This document shows, in pieces, positions 17,901 to 28,089 of a DNA stretch of 64,000 nt; within the stretch, counting starts at the first letter, position 1, and each line of letters begins with the position of its first letter. The notes beneath the pieces were generated by a model. It was not told where the DNA came from. It ran no database searches and was given only the letters and a program-made list of their open reading frames with translations. This DNA is from Ruegeria_C sp041537925. GTDB lineage: Bacteria > Pseudomonadota > Alphaproteobacteria > Rhodobacterales > Rhodobacteraceae. Position numbers and translations under genes: made by a program. Location: positions 248,001 to 312,000 of the forward strand of contig NZ_JBGOSH010000003.1 in NCBI RefSeq assembly GCF_041537925.1, in the 5' to 3' direction.

Positions 17901-18809
17901 ATGCGTCTTGAATGGATCGATGACATATTGGCCGTGCTTGATAGCGGCTCTCTGGCCCGCGCTGCCGAAAAGCGCTTGCTGACTCAGTCCGCCTTTACCC
18001 GCCGGGTGCGACTTATCGAAGACAATATTGGTGCGACGCTTTTCGACCGCCGCCGCAAACCTGTATCACTGATGCCAGGTGTGCAGGCACTGGAACTTGA
18101 ACTGCGTGAACTCAGCACGCGTTTACACAAACTGCGACATACCTTGAAGACTGAGAGCGATCAGGCGGGCAAATCATTGTCCTTTGTTTGTCAACATGCA
18201 CTCACTACAACCGTTTCGCCCAAGGTTGTCCGCGCTCTGACGCAAGATCGCGAAACCTCGGTACGCGTGCGTTCGGGGAATCAGGACGAATGTTTGCTGC
18301 AACTGATCTCGAAAGAGGTTGATTTTGCTATCATGTACGCGGTCCCAGATGACAGAATGCCCGAACCTGGAAACGCGTTTGAGGCCAAGACAATTGGGAC
18401 GGATACCCTGATCCCGGTCTGTGCGCCTGCGTTGCGCACTAAAGCAACTGATGCAGAAATTCCAACGATCAGCTACCCGCCCGAAGTCTTTCTTGGGCAG
18501 GTTTTTTCTCGGATGATCGCGCCGCGTTTGCCCAAAGGTACGAACGCCTTGACCAGGGCCGAAACTGCCCTGACGCTGGCTGTGCTGCAATACGCCGTGG
18601 ATGAAATCGGTGTTGCCTGGTTGCCCCACTCTCTGGTTGCAGCCCACCTTGCAGAGGGTAAGCTTTCGCGCGTTGACGATGTGCTGCCAGCACAGGCCCT
18701 GGCAATCAGGATGGTCCGTTTAGCAGAAGCTCAACCAGAGTATGGTGAAAAGTTATGGAAGAAGCTTGAACCAGTTGCAGCTTCTAGCTTTCCCACAGTA
18801 TCTACCTGA
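17901..18809 (+). CDS. LysR-family transcriptional regulator (CuyR-like position)
   Basis: 302 residues. The helix-turn-helix (SGSLARAAEKRLLTQSAFTR) is at about 15-35, followed by a linker and effector-binding domain. It is divergent from the PLP lyase gene, the same arrangement as the cysteate regulator gene beside cuyA in related bacteria, so control of the lyase-racemase pair is inferred. No promoter-distal partner follows it. Confidence 0.83.
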   Translation: MRLEWIDDILAVLDSGSLARAAEKRLLTQSAFTRRVRLIEDNIGATLFDRRRKPVSLMPGVQALELELRELSTRLHKLRHTLKTESDQAGKSLSFVCQHALTTTVSPKVVRALTQDRETSVRVRSGNQDECLLQLISKEVDFAIMYAVPDDRMPEPGNAFEAKTIGTDTLIPVCAPALRTKATDAEIPTISYPPEVFLGQVFSRMIAPRLPKGTNALTRAETALTLAVLQYAVDEIGVAWLPHSLVAAHLAEGKLSRVDDVLPAQALAIRMVRLAEAQPEYGEKLWKKLEPVAASSFPTVST

Positions 18810-18908
18810 CCACGCAGCAAGCCGTATTTGAACTGGTCAACCTTGGCAACCAATGCCCGCGAGTCAGAGGGCGTTGCTACTTCATAGCAGCGTTGGTGAA
18901 AAGCGCTT

Positions 18909-19013
18909 TTAGGCTTCCCTTAATGGTATTTTCTCGGCTTCAAACTGCTCCGCAGTTAAATCACTGGAGTTCGTAAATACAATTGCATTGCTGGCAGTCA
19001 AATCTAAAATCAT
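18909..19013 (-). CDS. Possible 34-residue small protein
   Basis: A short frame from ATG 19013 to TAA 18909 encodes a polar, coding-looking peptide (MILDLTASNAIVFTNSSD..., ending KIPLREA). It begins about 20 nt after the stop of the 196-residue gene on the same strand, with AAGG upstream. It resembles nothing I recognise and could be chance. Confidence 0.25.
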   Translation of the reverse strand: MILDLTASNAIVFTNSSDLTAEQFEAEKIPLREA

Positions 19014-19033
19014 AATCTATCAGCCTTCAGCTT

Positions 19034-19624
19034 TCATTTCCGTTCATTGAGTTGATCAAAATAGTCACAGCGCCCTAAATAGTGATCTCGTCGATGAGGT
19101 GACTCATTTGGAGTTTCTGCAATAAGCCGCCGGTCATCTTCATTGCAGTGATGTGATCCAACTTTTAATTGATTTAGATAATACGTAACTGACCCGCCGT
19201 AGTAGTTGGAGACACTTGATAGGCCCTTTCGATCTCTCCACTCGGAAGCTGCTTCATATTCTGGGAAGTAGCTTAAGAAGCACTCTCCACCGAGAAATTC
19301 ATCGGCATTGTATAGTATGACGCAGGTTACCTTTCGGCCAAGCACTAGGTAGCTCAACAATTCAGGTTCCGCTTCGTACCCCCACTGACGAACTCGTATG
19401 ACCTTCTTTTCCGCTCCATCTTGTTCGAGATGTAACAGCAGCTGTCCTTCAGAAGTTACACCAATCACAGTACCTTCGACCCTAGGCAATTGTCTTGCTC
19501 TGGCTTCAAGTTCAGGAGTTACAGCATGCAGTTTTAGTGAAGAGTTAAACAGACTAAGCACTATCGCCAGTAATGCAATTAGAACCAAGTTATTCAATCT
19601 AGTGTTGATCTCCGGAATTCCCAA
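19034..19624 (-). CDS. Hypothetical membrane-anchored protein
   Basis: 196 residues, not recognised. The first codon of this frame is TTG, and the true start may be a few codons further in. Residues about 10-32 form one hydrophobic helix (NNLVLIALLAIVLSLFNSS), so the rest is probably periplasmic. That part includes a beta-rich section (VEGTVIGVTSEGQLLLHLEQ) and an aromatic, Cys-containing tail (CVILYN, GGECFLSYFPEY, GSHHCNEDD, LGRCDYFD). The base composition is clearly more AT-rich than that of the metabolic genes, suggesting foreign origin. Confidence 0.6.
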   Translation of the reverse strand: MGIPEINTRLNNLVLIALLAIVLSLFNSSLKLHAVTPELEARARQLPRVEGTVIGVTSEGQLLLHLEQDGAEKKVIRVRQWGYEAEPELLSYLVLGRKVTCVILYNADEFLGGECFLSYFPEYEAASEWRDRKGLSSVSNYYGGSVTYYLNQLKVGSHHCNEDDRRLIAETPNESPHRRDHYLGRCDYFDQLNERK

Positions 19625-19836
19625 ATCATCCTGGTGGTGATCGTCATGCTATCTCGGCTTCGCTGCCAAGCAAGTTAATTTCATTTTCGTCGCAAACAGC
19701 CTAACTAGTAGTTGGGATGGAGCTCGCGGCGCAGTCAACGAGAACAGATGATCGCGAAGGTTAGGGGACTTTCTATGCAGACTTGTCGCAACATGTAGCG
19801 CGCTGCCCTCACCACTTGGTTGCCCAATACGCGATC

Positions 19837-20018
19837 GTTGCGTTTCCGCCACGCCACCGAATGTCTTCCGCTTGCTTCCATCGCCATCACGCCAACGCAA
19901 AGAGCCACTCGAAGATGGTGTCTAATGTGTTGTTATTGTGTTTTAAATATTGATTGCATGAGCAGGGTATGAACCTACGACCGTTAGGTTTTGAGGTTGA
20001 AATCTGATAGCTCATGCG
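19837..20018. repeat. Diverged duplicate of the tRNA-fMet and trailer region (copy 1)
   Basis: This segment aligns collinearly with 20813-21013. Shared blocks include GTTGCGTTTCCGCCAC, CTTGCTTCCA, GCCAACGC, AAGAGCC, TTGTTATTGT and GAACCTACGACC. Both copies are in the same orientation about 0.98 kb apart, with one secreted-protein gene between them. Confidence 0.8.
19951..20018 (-). pseudogene. Relic of an initiator tRNA gene
   Basis: On the minus strand the 68-nt segment keeps a full acceptor stem (CGCATGA with TCATGCA, including the C1-A72 mismatch typical of initiator tRNA). It also keeps a pairable T arm (GTAGG-TTCATAC-CCTGC) and a near-CCA end (ATCA). The D arm is shortened and the anticodon stem no longer pairs; the loop reads CTCAAAA in place of CTCATAA. 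Compared with the real tRNA-fMet, acceptor pairs 4-69 and 5-68 have both changed in a compensatory manner. Confidence 0.65.
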
Positions 20019-20057
20019 TAATCCTCTCAGGGAGTAACGTCGAAAAAACCCTATAGG

Positions 20058-20807
20058 ATGATTAACATCAAATTATTTCTTCCTTTAGCTGTATATCTAG
20101 CCTGCTCATTTGGCTCTGCGGTTCATGCAGATCGGTATGCCCCCGCGCCGCCTGCCGATCACAGTCAGCCTTGGTGCGGGGGCGATATCCACATATCGAG
20201 GGCCGACACAATTCCATATCCTGAGGGCGGCATTGTTCAGGTCGGCCCCTATTTCTTTCGTGCCTGCCGAAGCAATCTGGCAGCAGCTCCCGATGGAAAG
20301 CGGGCGATACGGTTCTACTACAACCCGCGACGGGTAGACGGGCTGAGCTTCGACAAGGCTATGGTTGGGCTAATGATCAATGGCCTTTTCACGTGGGGAA
20401 AAAATTTTAACCCCTACGCTGAGCGCAGTAAATCTGTTGGATATAAGACAATCGGTAACGTCGAATACGAACTGCGGCAGTATTCAAGACCAAATGACGA
20501 TACTTGGATAGGTCGCAAGTTCCTTGTTTACACCCCGAGTTCAGCTGCCGATCCCATCCCCCAACACGTCGTTGTCTGCTACAAAGAATTCGAGCGCCAT
20601 CCAGCCGAATCCATGAACTGCTTCCTTCAAGTCGGTTACGATCAGATCTGGGGAAATCTGTTGTTTATTGGCGGCGGCCCGAATCTGAAACCCATCCCGC
20701 TTGAAGACTTTCCCAAATACGCTGAGGACATCTATCGAATACTTGAGACGGCGGACGTAACTGAGCGGGTCGAGAATGGCACAATTGATCTTCCGCGTTT
20801 GGATTGA
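20058..20807 (+). CDS. Hypothetical secreted protein
   Basis: 249 residues with a Sec signal peptide (cleavage near AVHA-DRY, residue 24). The mature part has no motif I recognise. It contains paired cysteines (PWCGGDIH, FFRACRSN, VVVCYKEF, MNCFLQVG) suggesting two disulfides, and many aromatic residues. A periplasmic or extracellular location follows from the signal peptide. It is isolated between the two copies of the tRNA-fMet duplication and points against the rRNA operon. Confidence 0.65.
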   Translation: MINIKLFLPLAVYLACSFGSAVHADRYAPAPPADHSQPWCGGDIHISRADTIPYPEGGIVQVGPYFFRACRSNLAAAPDGKRAIRFYYNPRRVDGLSFDKAMVGLMINGLFTWGKNFNPYAERSKSVGYKTIGNVEYELRQYSRPNDDTWIGRKFLVYTPSSAADPIPQHVVVCYKEFERHPAESMNCFLQVGYDQIWGNLLFIGGGPNLKPIPLEDFPKYAEDIYRILETADVTERVENGTIDLPRLD

Positions 20808-20890
20808 TCTTTGTTGCGTTTCCGCCACGGTTCCAACTGGCTCTGCTTGCTTCCACAGTGCTTCCAGTGCCGTCGTGCCAACGCGAAGAG

Positions 20891-20904
20891 CCGCCCTTGG
20901 GCGG
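20891..20904 (-). terminator. Hairpin after tRNA-fMet, possible rRNA operon terminator
   Basis: CCGCCC-TT-GGGCGG forms a six-pair GC hairpin 33 nt beyond the tRNA 3' end. On the transcribed strand it is followed by CTCTTCGCGTT rather than a clean U run, so termination efficiency is uncertain. The duplicate at 19900 has lost the pairing. Confidence 0.45.
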
Positions 20905-20936
20905 TGCGTAATGCGTTGTTATTGTATTGTTTATTT

Positions 20937-21013
<77 letters not shown>

Positions 21014-21024
21014 ACACTTTATGT

Positions 21025-21051
21025 GACCTATCGCTTACGCTACTTGAGGTC
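21025..21051 (-). repeat. rRNA-operon hairpin repeat, copy 1
   Basis: A palindromic unit with outer stem GACCT/AGGTC and a GC-closed GUAA tetraloop on the transcript. It lies between tRNA-fMet and 5S. Confidence 0.8.
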
Positions 21052-21058
21052 TTTGATT

Positions 21059-21088
21059 GGTCTACCGGCTGTTGGGCTGGTTGAGACC
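21059..21088 (-). repeat. rRNA-operon hairpin repeat, copy 2
   Basis: Outer stem GGTCT/AGACC, the swapped counterpart of copy 1. The centre is the most diverged of the family, but the TACCGGC and TTGAG blocks are kept. Confidence 0.65.
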
Positions 21089-21095
21089 ATTCGTT

Positions 21096-21122
21096 GACCT
21101 ATTGCTTGCGCTCTTTGAGGTC
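21096..21122 (-). repeat. rRNA-operon hairpin repeat, copy 3
   Basis: Outer stem GACCT/AGGTC, with a GC-closed GCAA tetraloop on the transcript. It lies between 5S and copy 2. Confidence 0.8.
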
Positions 21123-21174
21123 TGGGTCGCATACTGTTTGATCGTTTTGAGAGAGTGTTTTGAGTTTTTACCAG

Positions 21175-21290
21175 GTTTGGCGATGACCTACTCTCCCACG
21201 TCTTGAGACGCAGTACCATTGGCGCTTCGGTGCTTAACTTCCGGGTTCGGGAAGGGACCGGGTGTTTCACGCGTGCTATGATCACCAAAC
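21175..21290 (-). rRNA. rrf: 5S rRNA
   Basis: On the minus strand the segment starts GTTTGGTGATCATAGC, contains the conserved CCCGAACCCGGAAGTTAAGC and ends with GAGAGTAGGTCATCGCC. The terminal helix GTTTGG/CCAAAC closes it. Ends are approximate to a few bases. Confidence 0.93.
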
Positions 21291-21455
21291 CGGGAAAAAA
21301 CTCGTCGCTCTTTTTGCTCTGCAAAAAGGCGACGGGCAGGAGGCAGCGTATTCGCGAAGCGGATGCGCGTTCCTGCACGGTTGTATAATCAATCAACATC
21401 GCTGCTTGATGCAACGAAGTTATCCTTGGTCTAAGAAGTGTATGCTTTTGATTTG

Positions 21456-21479
21456 GCCTACCGCTTCGTTACTTGAGGC
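21456..21479 (-). repeat. rRNA-operon hairpin repeat, copy 4
   Basis: The shortest copy (24 nt), with outer stem GCCT/AGGC. It lies in the 5S-23S spacer just beyond the 23S 3' end. Confidence 0.75.
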
Positions 21480-21932
21480 GGTGGGTTTGTCTTTCCATTA
21501 CTGGATCAAATCAAGCCTATCGGGCGATTAGTACCGGTCAACTGAACGCATTGCTGCGCTTACATCTCCGGCCTATTGACGTGGTGGTCTACCACGGCCC
21601 TCAGGGAGACCTTGTTTTGAGGGGGGCTTCCCGCTTAGATGCCTTCAGCGGTTATCCTGTCCGATCATAGCTACCCTGCACTGCTGCTGGCGCAACAACA
21701 GGTCCACCAGTGGATCGTTCACCCCGGTCCTCTCGTACTAGGGGCAACTCCTCTCAAGTCTCCTACACCCACGGCAGATAGGGACCGAACTGTCTCACGA
21801 CGTTCTAAACCCAGCTCACGTACCTCTTTAAACGGCGAACAGCCGTACCCTTGGGACCTGCTCCAGCCCCAGGATGAGATGAGCCGACATCGAGGTGCCA
21901 AACACTGCCGTCGATATGGACTCTTGGGCAGT

Positions 21933-21986
<54 letters not shown>

Positions 21987-22124
21987 TCGGGACCACCGGA
22001 TCACTATGGCCGTCTTTCGACTCTGCTCGACTTGTCAGTCTCGCAGTCAGGCTGGCTTCTGCCATTGCACTCAACGAGCGATTTCCGACCGCTCTGAGCC
22101 AACCTTCGCGCGCCTCCGTTACGC

Positions 22125-22159
<35 letters not shown>

Positions 22160-22414
22160 ACGCAGGGTCCCGGATCCGGATAACGGACCGCGGTTAGACA
22201 TCAAGAGTGCGAAGGGTGGTATCTCAAGGGAGGCTCCACCGCGACTGGCGTCACGGTTTCAAAGCCCACCACCTATCCTGCACATCACAATCCTGATGCC
22301 AGTGCGAAGCTGTAGTAAAGGTGCACGGGGTCTTTCCGTCTAACCGCGGGAAGCCTGCATCTTGACAGGCAATTCAATTTCGCTGAGTCGATGTTGGAGA
22401 CAGCGGGGAAGTCG

Positions 22415-22497
<83 letters not shown>

Positions 22498-23059
22498 TGG
22501 GCTTCAATTCAAGGCTCTCACCTCTCCTTTTAACCTTCAGGCACCGGGCAGGCGTCAGACCCTATACGTCGTCTTGCGACTTCGCAGAGCCCTGTGTTTT
22601 TAATAAACAGTCGCCACCCCCTGGTTTGTGCCCCCAGCCCCTAGTTGCCTAGGAACCGGGCCTCCTTCTCGCGAACTTACGGAGGTATTTTGCCGAGTTC
22701 CTTCAACATCGTTCTCTCAAGCGCCTTGGTATTCTCTACCAGTCCACCTGTGTCGGTTTAGGGTACGGTCTGATAGGAGGGCTATTTCCAGGAACCTCTC
22801 AGCAGCCCATTCAATCCGATAAGGATGAACTACCTCCGAGATCCGTCACCACTCCACGGCCTAGGAATATTAACCTAGTTCCCATCGCCTACGCCTTTCG
22901 GCCTCGGCTTAGGGGCCGGCTTACCCTGCTCAGATTAGCTTTAAGCAGGAACCCTTGGACTTTCGGCGAGAGTGTCTCTCACACTCTTTGTCGCTACTCA
23001 TGTCATCATTCTCACTAGTGATCTCTCCACCGGATGGCTCACGCCCCGGCTTCATCGAA

Positions 23060-23151
23060 AAGATTTATATCTGTGCTACCGCCTATTCGGCTACTTGAGC
23101 ACGTTTGACCGTGCCTCATAACCGGGTTGGCGATAATTCAGATAAAATCTT
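23060..23151 (-). other. Intervening sequence within 23S rRNA
   Basis: Between the conserved blocks GGTAGCAGAGCGT and CGATGAAGC (E. coli about 1200) lie some 90 extra nucleotides. They are closed by a long AT-rich stem, AAGATTTATATCTG (23060-23073) with CAGATAAAATCTT (23139-23151), and contain hairpin repeat copy 5. Position and form match the Rhodobacter 23S IVS that RNase III removes. Confidence 0.75.
23073..23102 (-). repeat. rRNA-operon hairpin repeat, copy 5 (inside 23S IVS)
   Basis: Outer stem GTGCT/AGCAC, with the core TACCGCCTATTCGGCTACTT identical to copy 9. It is the only copy inside a mature-rRNA coordinate range and lies wholly within the excisable insertion. Confidence 0.85.
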
Positions 23152-23275
23152 ATGTCACACTACGCTCTGCTACCATGCCTTACGGCATCCTAGACTTCGG
23201 CTCATGGCTTGAGCCCCGTTACATCTTCGCCGCAGGACAACTTGTTTAGACCAGTGAGCTGTTACGCTATCTTTA

Positions 23276-23306
<31 letters not shown>

Positions 23307-24209
23307 TTGTTTTGGTCGTCCCACCTGCTTTCCCACTTAGCCATGAATTGGGGGCCTTAGTCGTAGGTCAGGGTTGTTTCCCTCTCCACTACGGACGTTA
23401 GCATCCGCAGTGTGTCTGCCATCTAGTACTCCCGGGTATTCGGAGTTTGGTTAGGATCAGTAAGCCTGTGGGGCCCCATTACCCATCCAGTGCTCTACCC
23501 CCCGGGGTATTCGGATGACGCTCTACCTAAATAGATTTCGCAGAGAACCAGCTATCTCCGAGTTTGATTGGCCTTTCACCCCTAGGCACAGCTCATCCCG
23601 ATCTTTTTCAACAGATGTGGGTTCGGTCCTCCAGTAAGTGTTACCTTACCTTCAACCTGGCCATGCCTAGATCACTCGGTTTCGGGTCTGATCCCACGAA
23701 CTCATGCGCCCTATTAAGACTCGCTTTCGCTGCGCCTACACCTAACGGCTTAAGCTTGCTCGTGAGACCAAGTCGATGACCCATTATACAAAAGGTACGC
23801 CGTCACCCCGCAAGGGGGCTCCGACTGATTGTAGGCGTTCGGTTTCAGGTACTGTTTCACTCCCCTCGTCGGGGTGCTTTTCACCTTTCCCTCACGGTAC
23901 TGGTTCACTATCGGTCAGCAAGGAGTACTTAGCCTTCGAAGGTGGTCCTCCGATCTTCAGACAGAATTTCACGTGTTCCGCCCTACTTAATACGTCCCTC
24001 AAAGCTTCCCATACGGGGCTGTCACCCACTATGGCTGCGTTTCCCAACGCATTCTGGTCACTTATCAGGCTCGGCTGGTCCCCGTTCGCTCGCCGCTACT
24101 AGGGGAGTATCAATTGATGTCCTTTCCTCCGGGTACTTAGATGTTTCAGTTCCCCGGGTTTGCCTTTATAACCCTATGTATTCAGGTCATAAATACCTGG
24201 TTATGCCCA

Positions 24210-24235
24210 TTATTGATTAGCACAGCTAACAATAA
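24210..24235 (-). other. AT-rich hairpin extension in the 23S helix 9 region
   Basis: TTATTGATTAGC and GCTAACAATAA flank a 3-nt loop, replacing the short helix 9 of E. coli near 23S position 150. This is a common IVS site in alphaproteobacteria; here it is short. Confidence 0.55.
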
Positions 24236-24407
24236 CAAACATTCAGGTGGGTTGCCCCATTCAGAAATCCATGGATCAAAGCTTATTCTCAGCTCCTCAT
24301 GGCTTATCGCAGAGTATCACGTCTTTCATCGCCTCTTGCTGCCAAGGCATTCACCAAACGCCCTTCTCGCGCTTGATCTGATCCAGAAAAAGAAAGACTT
24401 GATATTG

Positions 24408-24437
24408 GCACTACCGCCTATTCGGCTGCTTGAGTGC
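24408..24437 (-). repeat. rRNA-operon hairpin repeat, copy 6
   Basis: Outer stem GCACT/AGTGC, the swapped version of copy 5. It lies about 30 nt upstream of the 23S 5' end on the transcript. Confidence 0.85.
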
Positions 24438-24720
24438 GTTTGAGCGCACACAACCGAAGCTGCAATAGTAATCAAATCAATCGAGACCGCCCAGCTGGTA
24501 ACTAAAGGCAGTCATTCTTCTGAACCAAAAACATACATTTCCCGCCCCCGTCACGTGGACGAGGACAAATGAGCAACCCCATATGGTCTCTCAGCCGTGC
24601 AGCTGATCAACGCAGGTCGCTCGGGTTAGTATATTAGACTTGGACAACTCTGTTCGTTTCGGCACGGGATACGCAAATAAAGGCCGGCTAGACCCGAACT
24701 GCGCCGCCCATCCCCTATGT

Positions 24721-24750
24721 GTCCTACCGCCATTGAGGCTACCTGAGGAC
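24721..24750 (-). repeat. rRNA-operon hairpin repeat, copy 7
   Basis: Outer stem GTCCT/AGGAC, central GCC/GGC stem kept with an altered loop. It lies in the tRNA-Ala to 23S spacer. Confidence 0.82.
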
Positions 24751-24837
24751 GAGAATGGAACCGACCGAGATCAACGCCACACTCGGCGCGATCAAACAGT
24801 GTTGATTGATTTCTCTCTAAACGATGTAAATTAGTGT

Positions 24838-24867
24838 GTCCTACCGCCTGTTCGGCGACTTGAGGAC
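24838..24867 (-). repeat. rRNA-operon hairpin repeat, copy 8
   Basis: Outer stem GTCCT/AGGAC, core TACCGCCTGTTCGGCGACTT. It lies in the spacer 60 nt beyond the tRNA-Ala 3' end. Confidence 0.85.
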
Positions 24868-24926
24868 GTCCATCCAATTGGATGATCCAACACTCAAACA
24901 AGTGCTCGATGATCTAATCGGATAAT

Positions 24927-25002
24927 TGGTGGAGCCTAGGAGGATCGAACTCCTGACCTCCTGAATGCAAATCAGGCGCTCTCCCAGCTGAGCTAAGGCC
25001 CC
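24927..25002 (-). tRNA. tRNA-Ala (TGC)
   Basis: A 76-nt tRNA in the 16S-23S spacer. It has acceptor GGGGCCT/AGGCTCC, anticodon loop TTTGCAT (anticodon TGC), T loop TTCGATC and encoded CCA. Confidence 0.97.
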
Positions 25003-25148
25003 AGAATGCTCTGCAAAGCAAAACATGCGTCATGCAGCGCGATCCGGTGAGGCGCCCTCGGGACATTTTGCTGACGCAAAATACCCTGCCGCTTACCACC
25101 AAGAGGCACCGTGACACGTTACATTCTTGCCTACGCAAAAATGAACGG

Positions 25149-25225
<77 letters not shown>

Positions 25226-25286
25226 AGACAGGCCGGTCGGCCTGATGTTTCTGAAGAGATATGAGGACGGCCTGGTTCATATTAGT

Positions 25287-25316
25287 GTCCTACCGCCTAT
25301 TCGGCTACTTGAGGAC
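25287..25316 (-). repeat. rRNA-operon hairpin repeat, copy 9
   Basis: Outer stem GTCCT/AGGAC is further extended by TATTAG/CTAATA, giving the longest stem in the family. It lies between the 16S 3' end and tRNA-Ile. Confidence 0.88.
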
Positions 25317-25394
25317 CTAATATGTTTGAGACGCTTTGTTTGCGTCTCTTGCTAAGTGTTTCATGATCAAGAGCAAGCTCAAGATGCTAGAAAC

Positions 25395-26865
<1,471 letters not shown>

Positions 26866-27105
26866 GAAAAGCGCTTACACGCTTATCCTTGACGTTCGAA
26901 CCTCTGCACATCTCATCAGGAGGCTAATCCTGATGAAGTCTTCTGTCTGATGTACACAGCTTTCTTACGAAAACAGTGAACCACCAAACAGTGAAGCTGA
27001 CACTCCATAATCGGCATAATCACCAACACCACAAGTGGCGCAAACAACCATACCTAAGAGCGTGATATACAGACGTCCATCCGTCGAAACGAACCAAACC
27101 GCCCA

Positions 27106-27134
27106 CATATCTCTTCAGTAAACCAAATTGTCAA
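27106..27134 (-). promoter_or_regulatory. Candidate rRNA operon promoter
   Basis: On the minus strand a consensus TTGACA (27134-27129) is followed after 17 nt by GATATG (27111-27106), a weak -10. It lies about 240 bp before 16S, the usual distance for an rRNA leader. Other promoters further upstream are possible. Confidence 0.5.
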
Positions 27135-27297
27135 ACAACACTGCAACGCAAAACCCGAAACAGCCGCGCGGCGCCAAATCCTCGGCGCGCCCCTCTGCCT
27201 CGCTCTCATGATGCCACCGTCTCTCCGGTGTGTCGTTGTCAGCCCCTCGTCGGCGCCGGTGAAGGGGTATTTACGGTCTGACCCCAAACACCGCAAG

Positions 27298-27422
27298 CCC
27301 AAAATACAAAAAAATCAAAAAATACACCCAAAACACATAATACCTTAACAAATTCAATCAACTAACCAACAAAACAACAACAAAAAATACCCAAAAACTA
27401 ACCAAAATCAAACATCAAACAC
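27298..27422. other. 125-nt tract without a single G, upstream of the rRNA promoter
   Basis: From 27298 to 27422 the plus strand contains only A, C and T, dominated by A-tracts (so the rRNA-sense strand has no C). The phased A runs would bend DNA. It sits about 165-290 bp upstream of the candidate rRNA promoter. No gene is present. Confidence 0.75.
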
Positions 27423-28049
27423 GACAAACAGAATGCATAGGCCAAGAATCTCAGAAAAGGAGTCGCAAACATCGCAAGCCCCTCACCAGTTCTGCCCTCG
27501 GACGAAATAGGCTGCCCCCTCTCGATGGAGATCCGCCAACCACTGGGCGGACGCCACGAACCCAAGCGGCAGTGATGCGTAAGACTTTGGAGGAAGGATG
27601 GATCGCCAATGCTTTCGGGCGATACCAAATACGCAGATCCGGCGGTCTGCGATGGGACGGCGTTTCGGCAACCGCGAAACTGCCAATGCCCCGCCGCGCT
27701 GCGCGCTATCGGAGATTGGCGATCGGGAACATGTTGGCCGTTTCCCGAAACGCGTTATTGCAGCCGCTGCCGCGTCGGCGTGTCCTGGCGGCTGTTCTGC
27801 TGGTCCACGCGATGCTGCATGTCAAAGCAGCGAAGCAAAAAATGCCAGGTCCGGCCAAAAAATGTGGCCGGGTCGTCCCGCGTACAGAAATGCGAACTCC
27901 GTCGACCCGGGGCGGGCGAGCGTTTTGTGGAATGCATGGCTGGGCCCCCTCACTGTAAAATTGAAACAAATAACAGGGGCAGGATATACAGAGCGATGAA
28001 AAGCCGTCTGTGAACTGGAACACAGTTCACCTAAATCTTAATGATTGTC
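27423..28049. other. Interval without a supported gene
   Basis: Several overlapping open frames exist on both strands, but all are Arg/Pro-rich, lack ribosome-binding sites and resemble nothing known. A perfect 8-bp inverted repeat (GTGAACTG-GAACA-CAGTTCAC) lies at 28010-28030. The sequence looks like decayed or regulatory DNA. Confidence 0.5.
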
Positions 28050-28071
28050 GCCCATTTCTTAACAATTGGGC
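28050..28071 (-). terminator. Possible terminator after the DUF5665 gene
   Basis: GCCCA-12 nt-TGGGC hairpin about 19 bp beyond the stop of the minus-strand gene. No strong U run follows on that strand. Confidence 0.35.
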
Positions 28072-28089
28072 AGGCCGGTGAAAAAAAGT

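Noticed and set aside
27572..28013. Overlapping 128-134-codon frames in the region upstream of the rRNA operon
   Set aside because: Three overlapping frames, no ribosome-binding sites, Arg/Pro-rich products without homology sense. Treated as non-coding.
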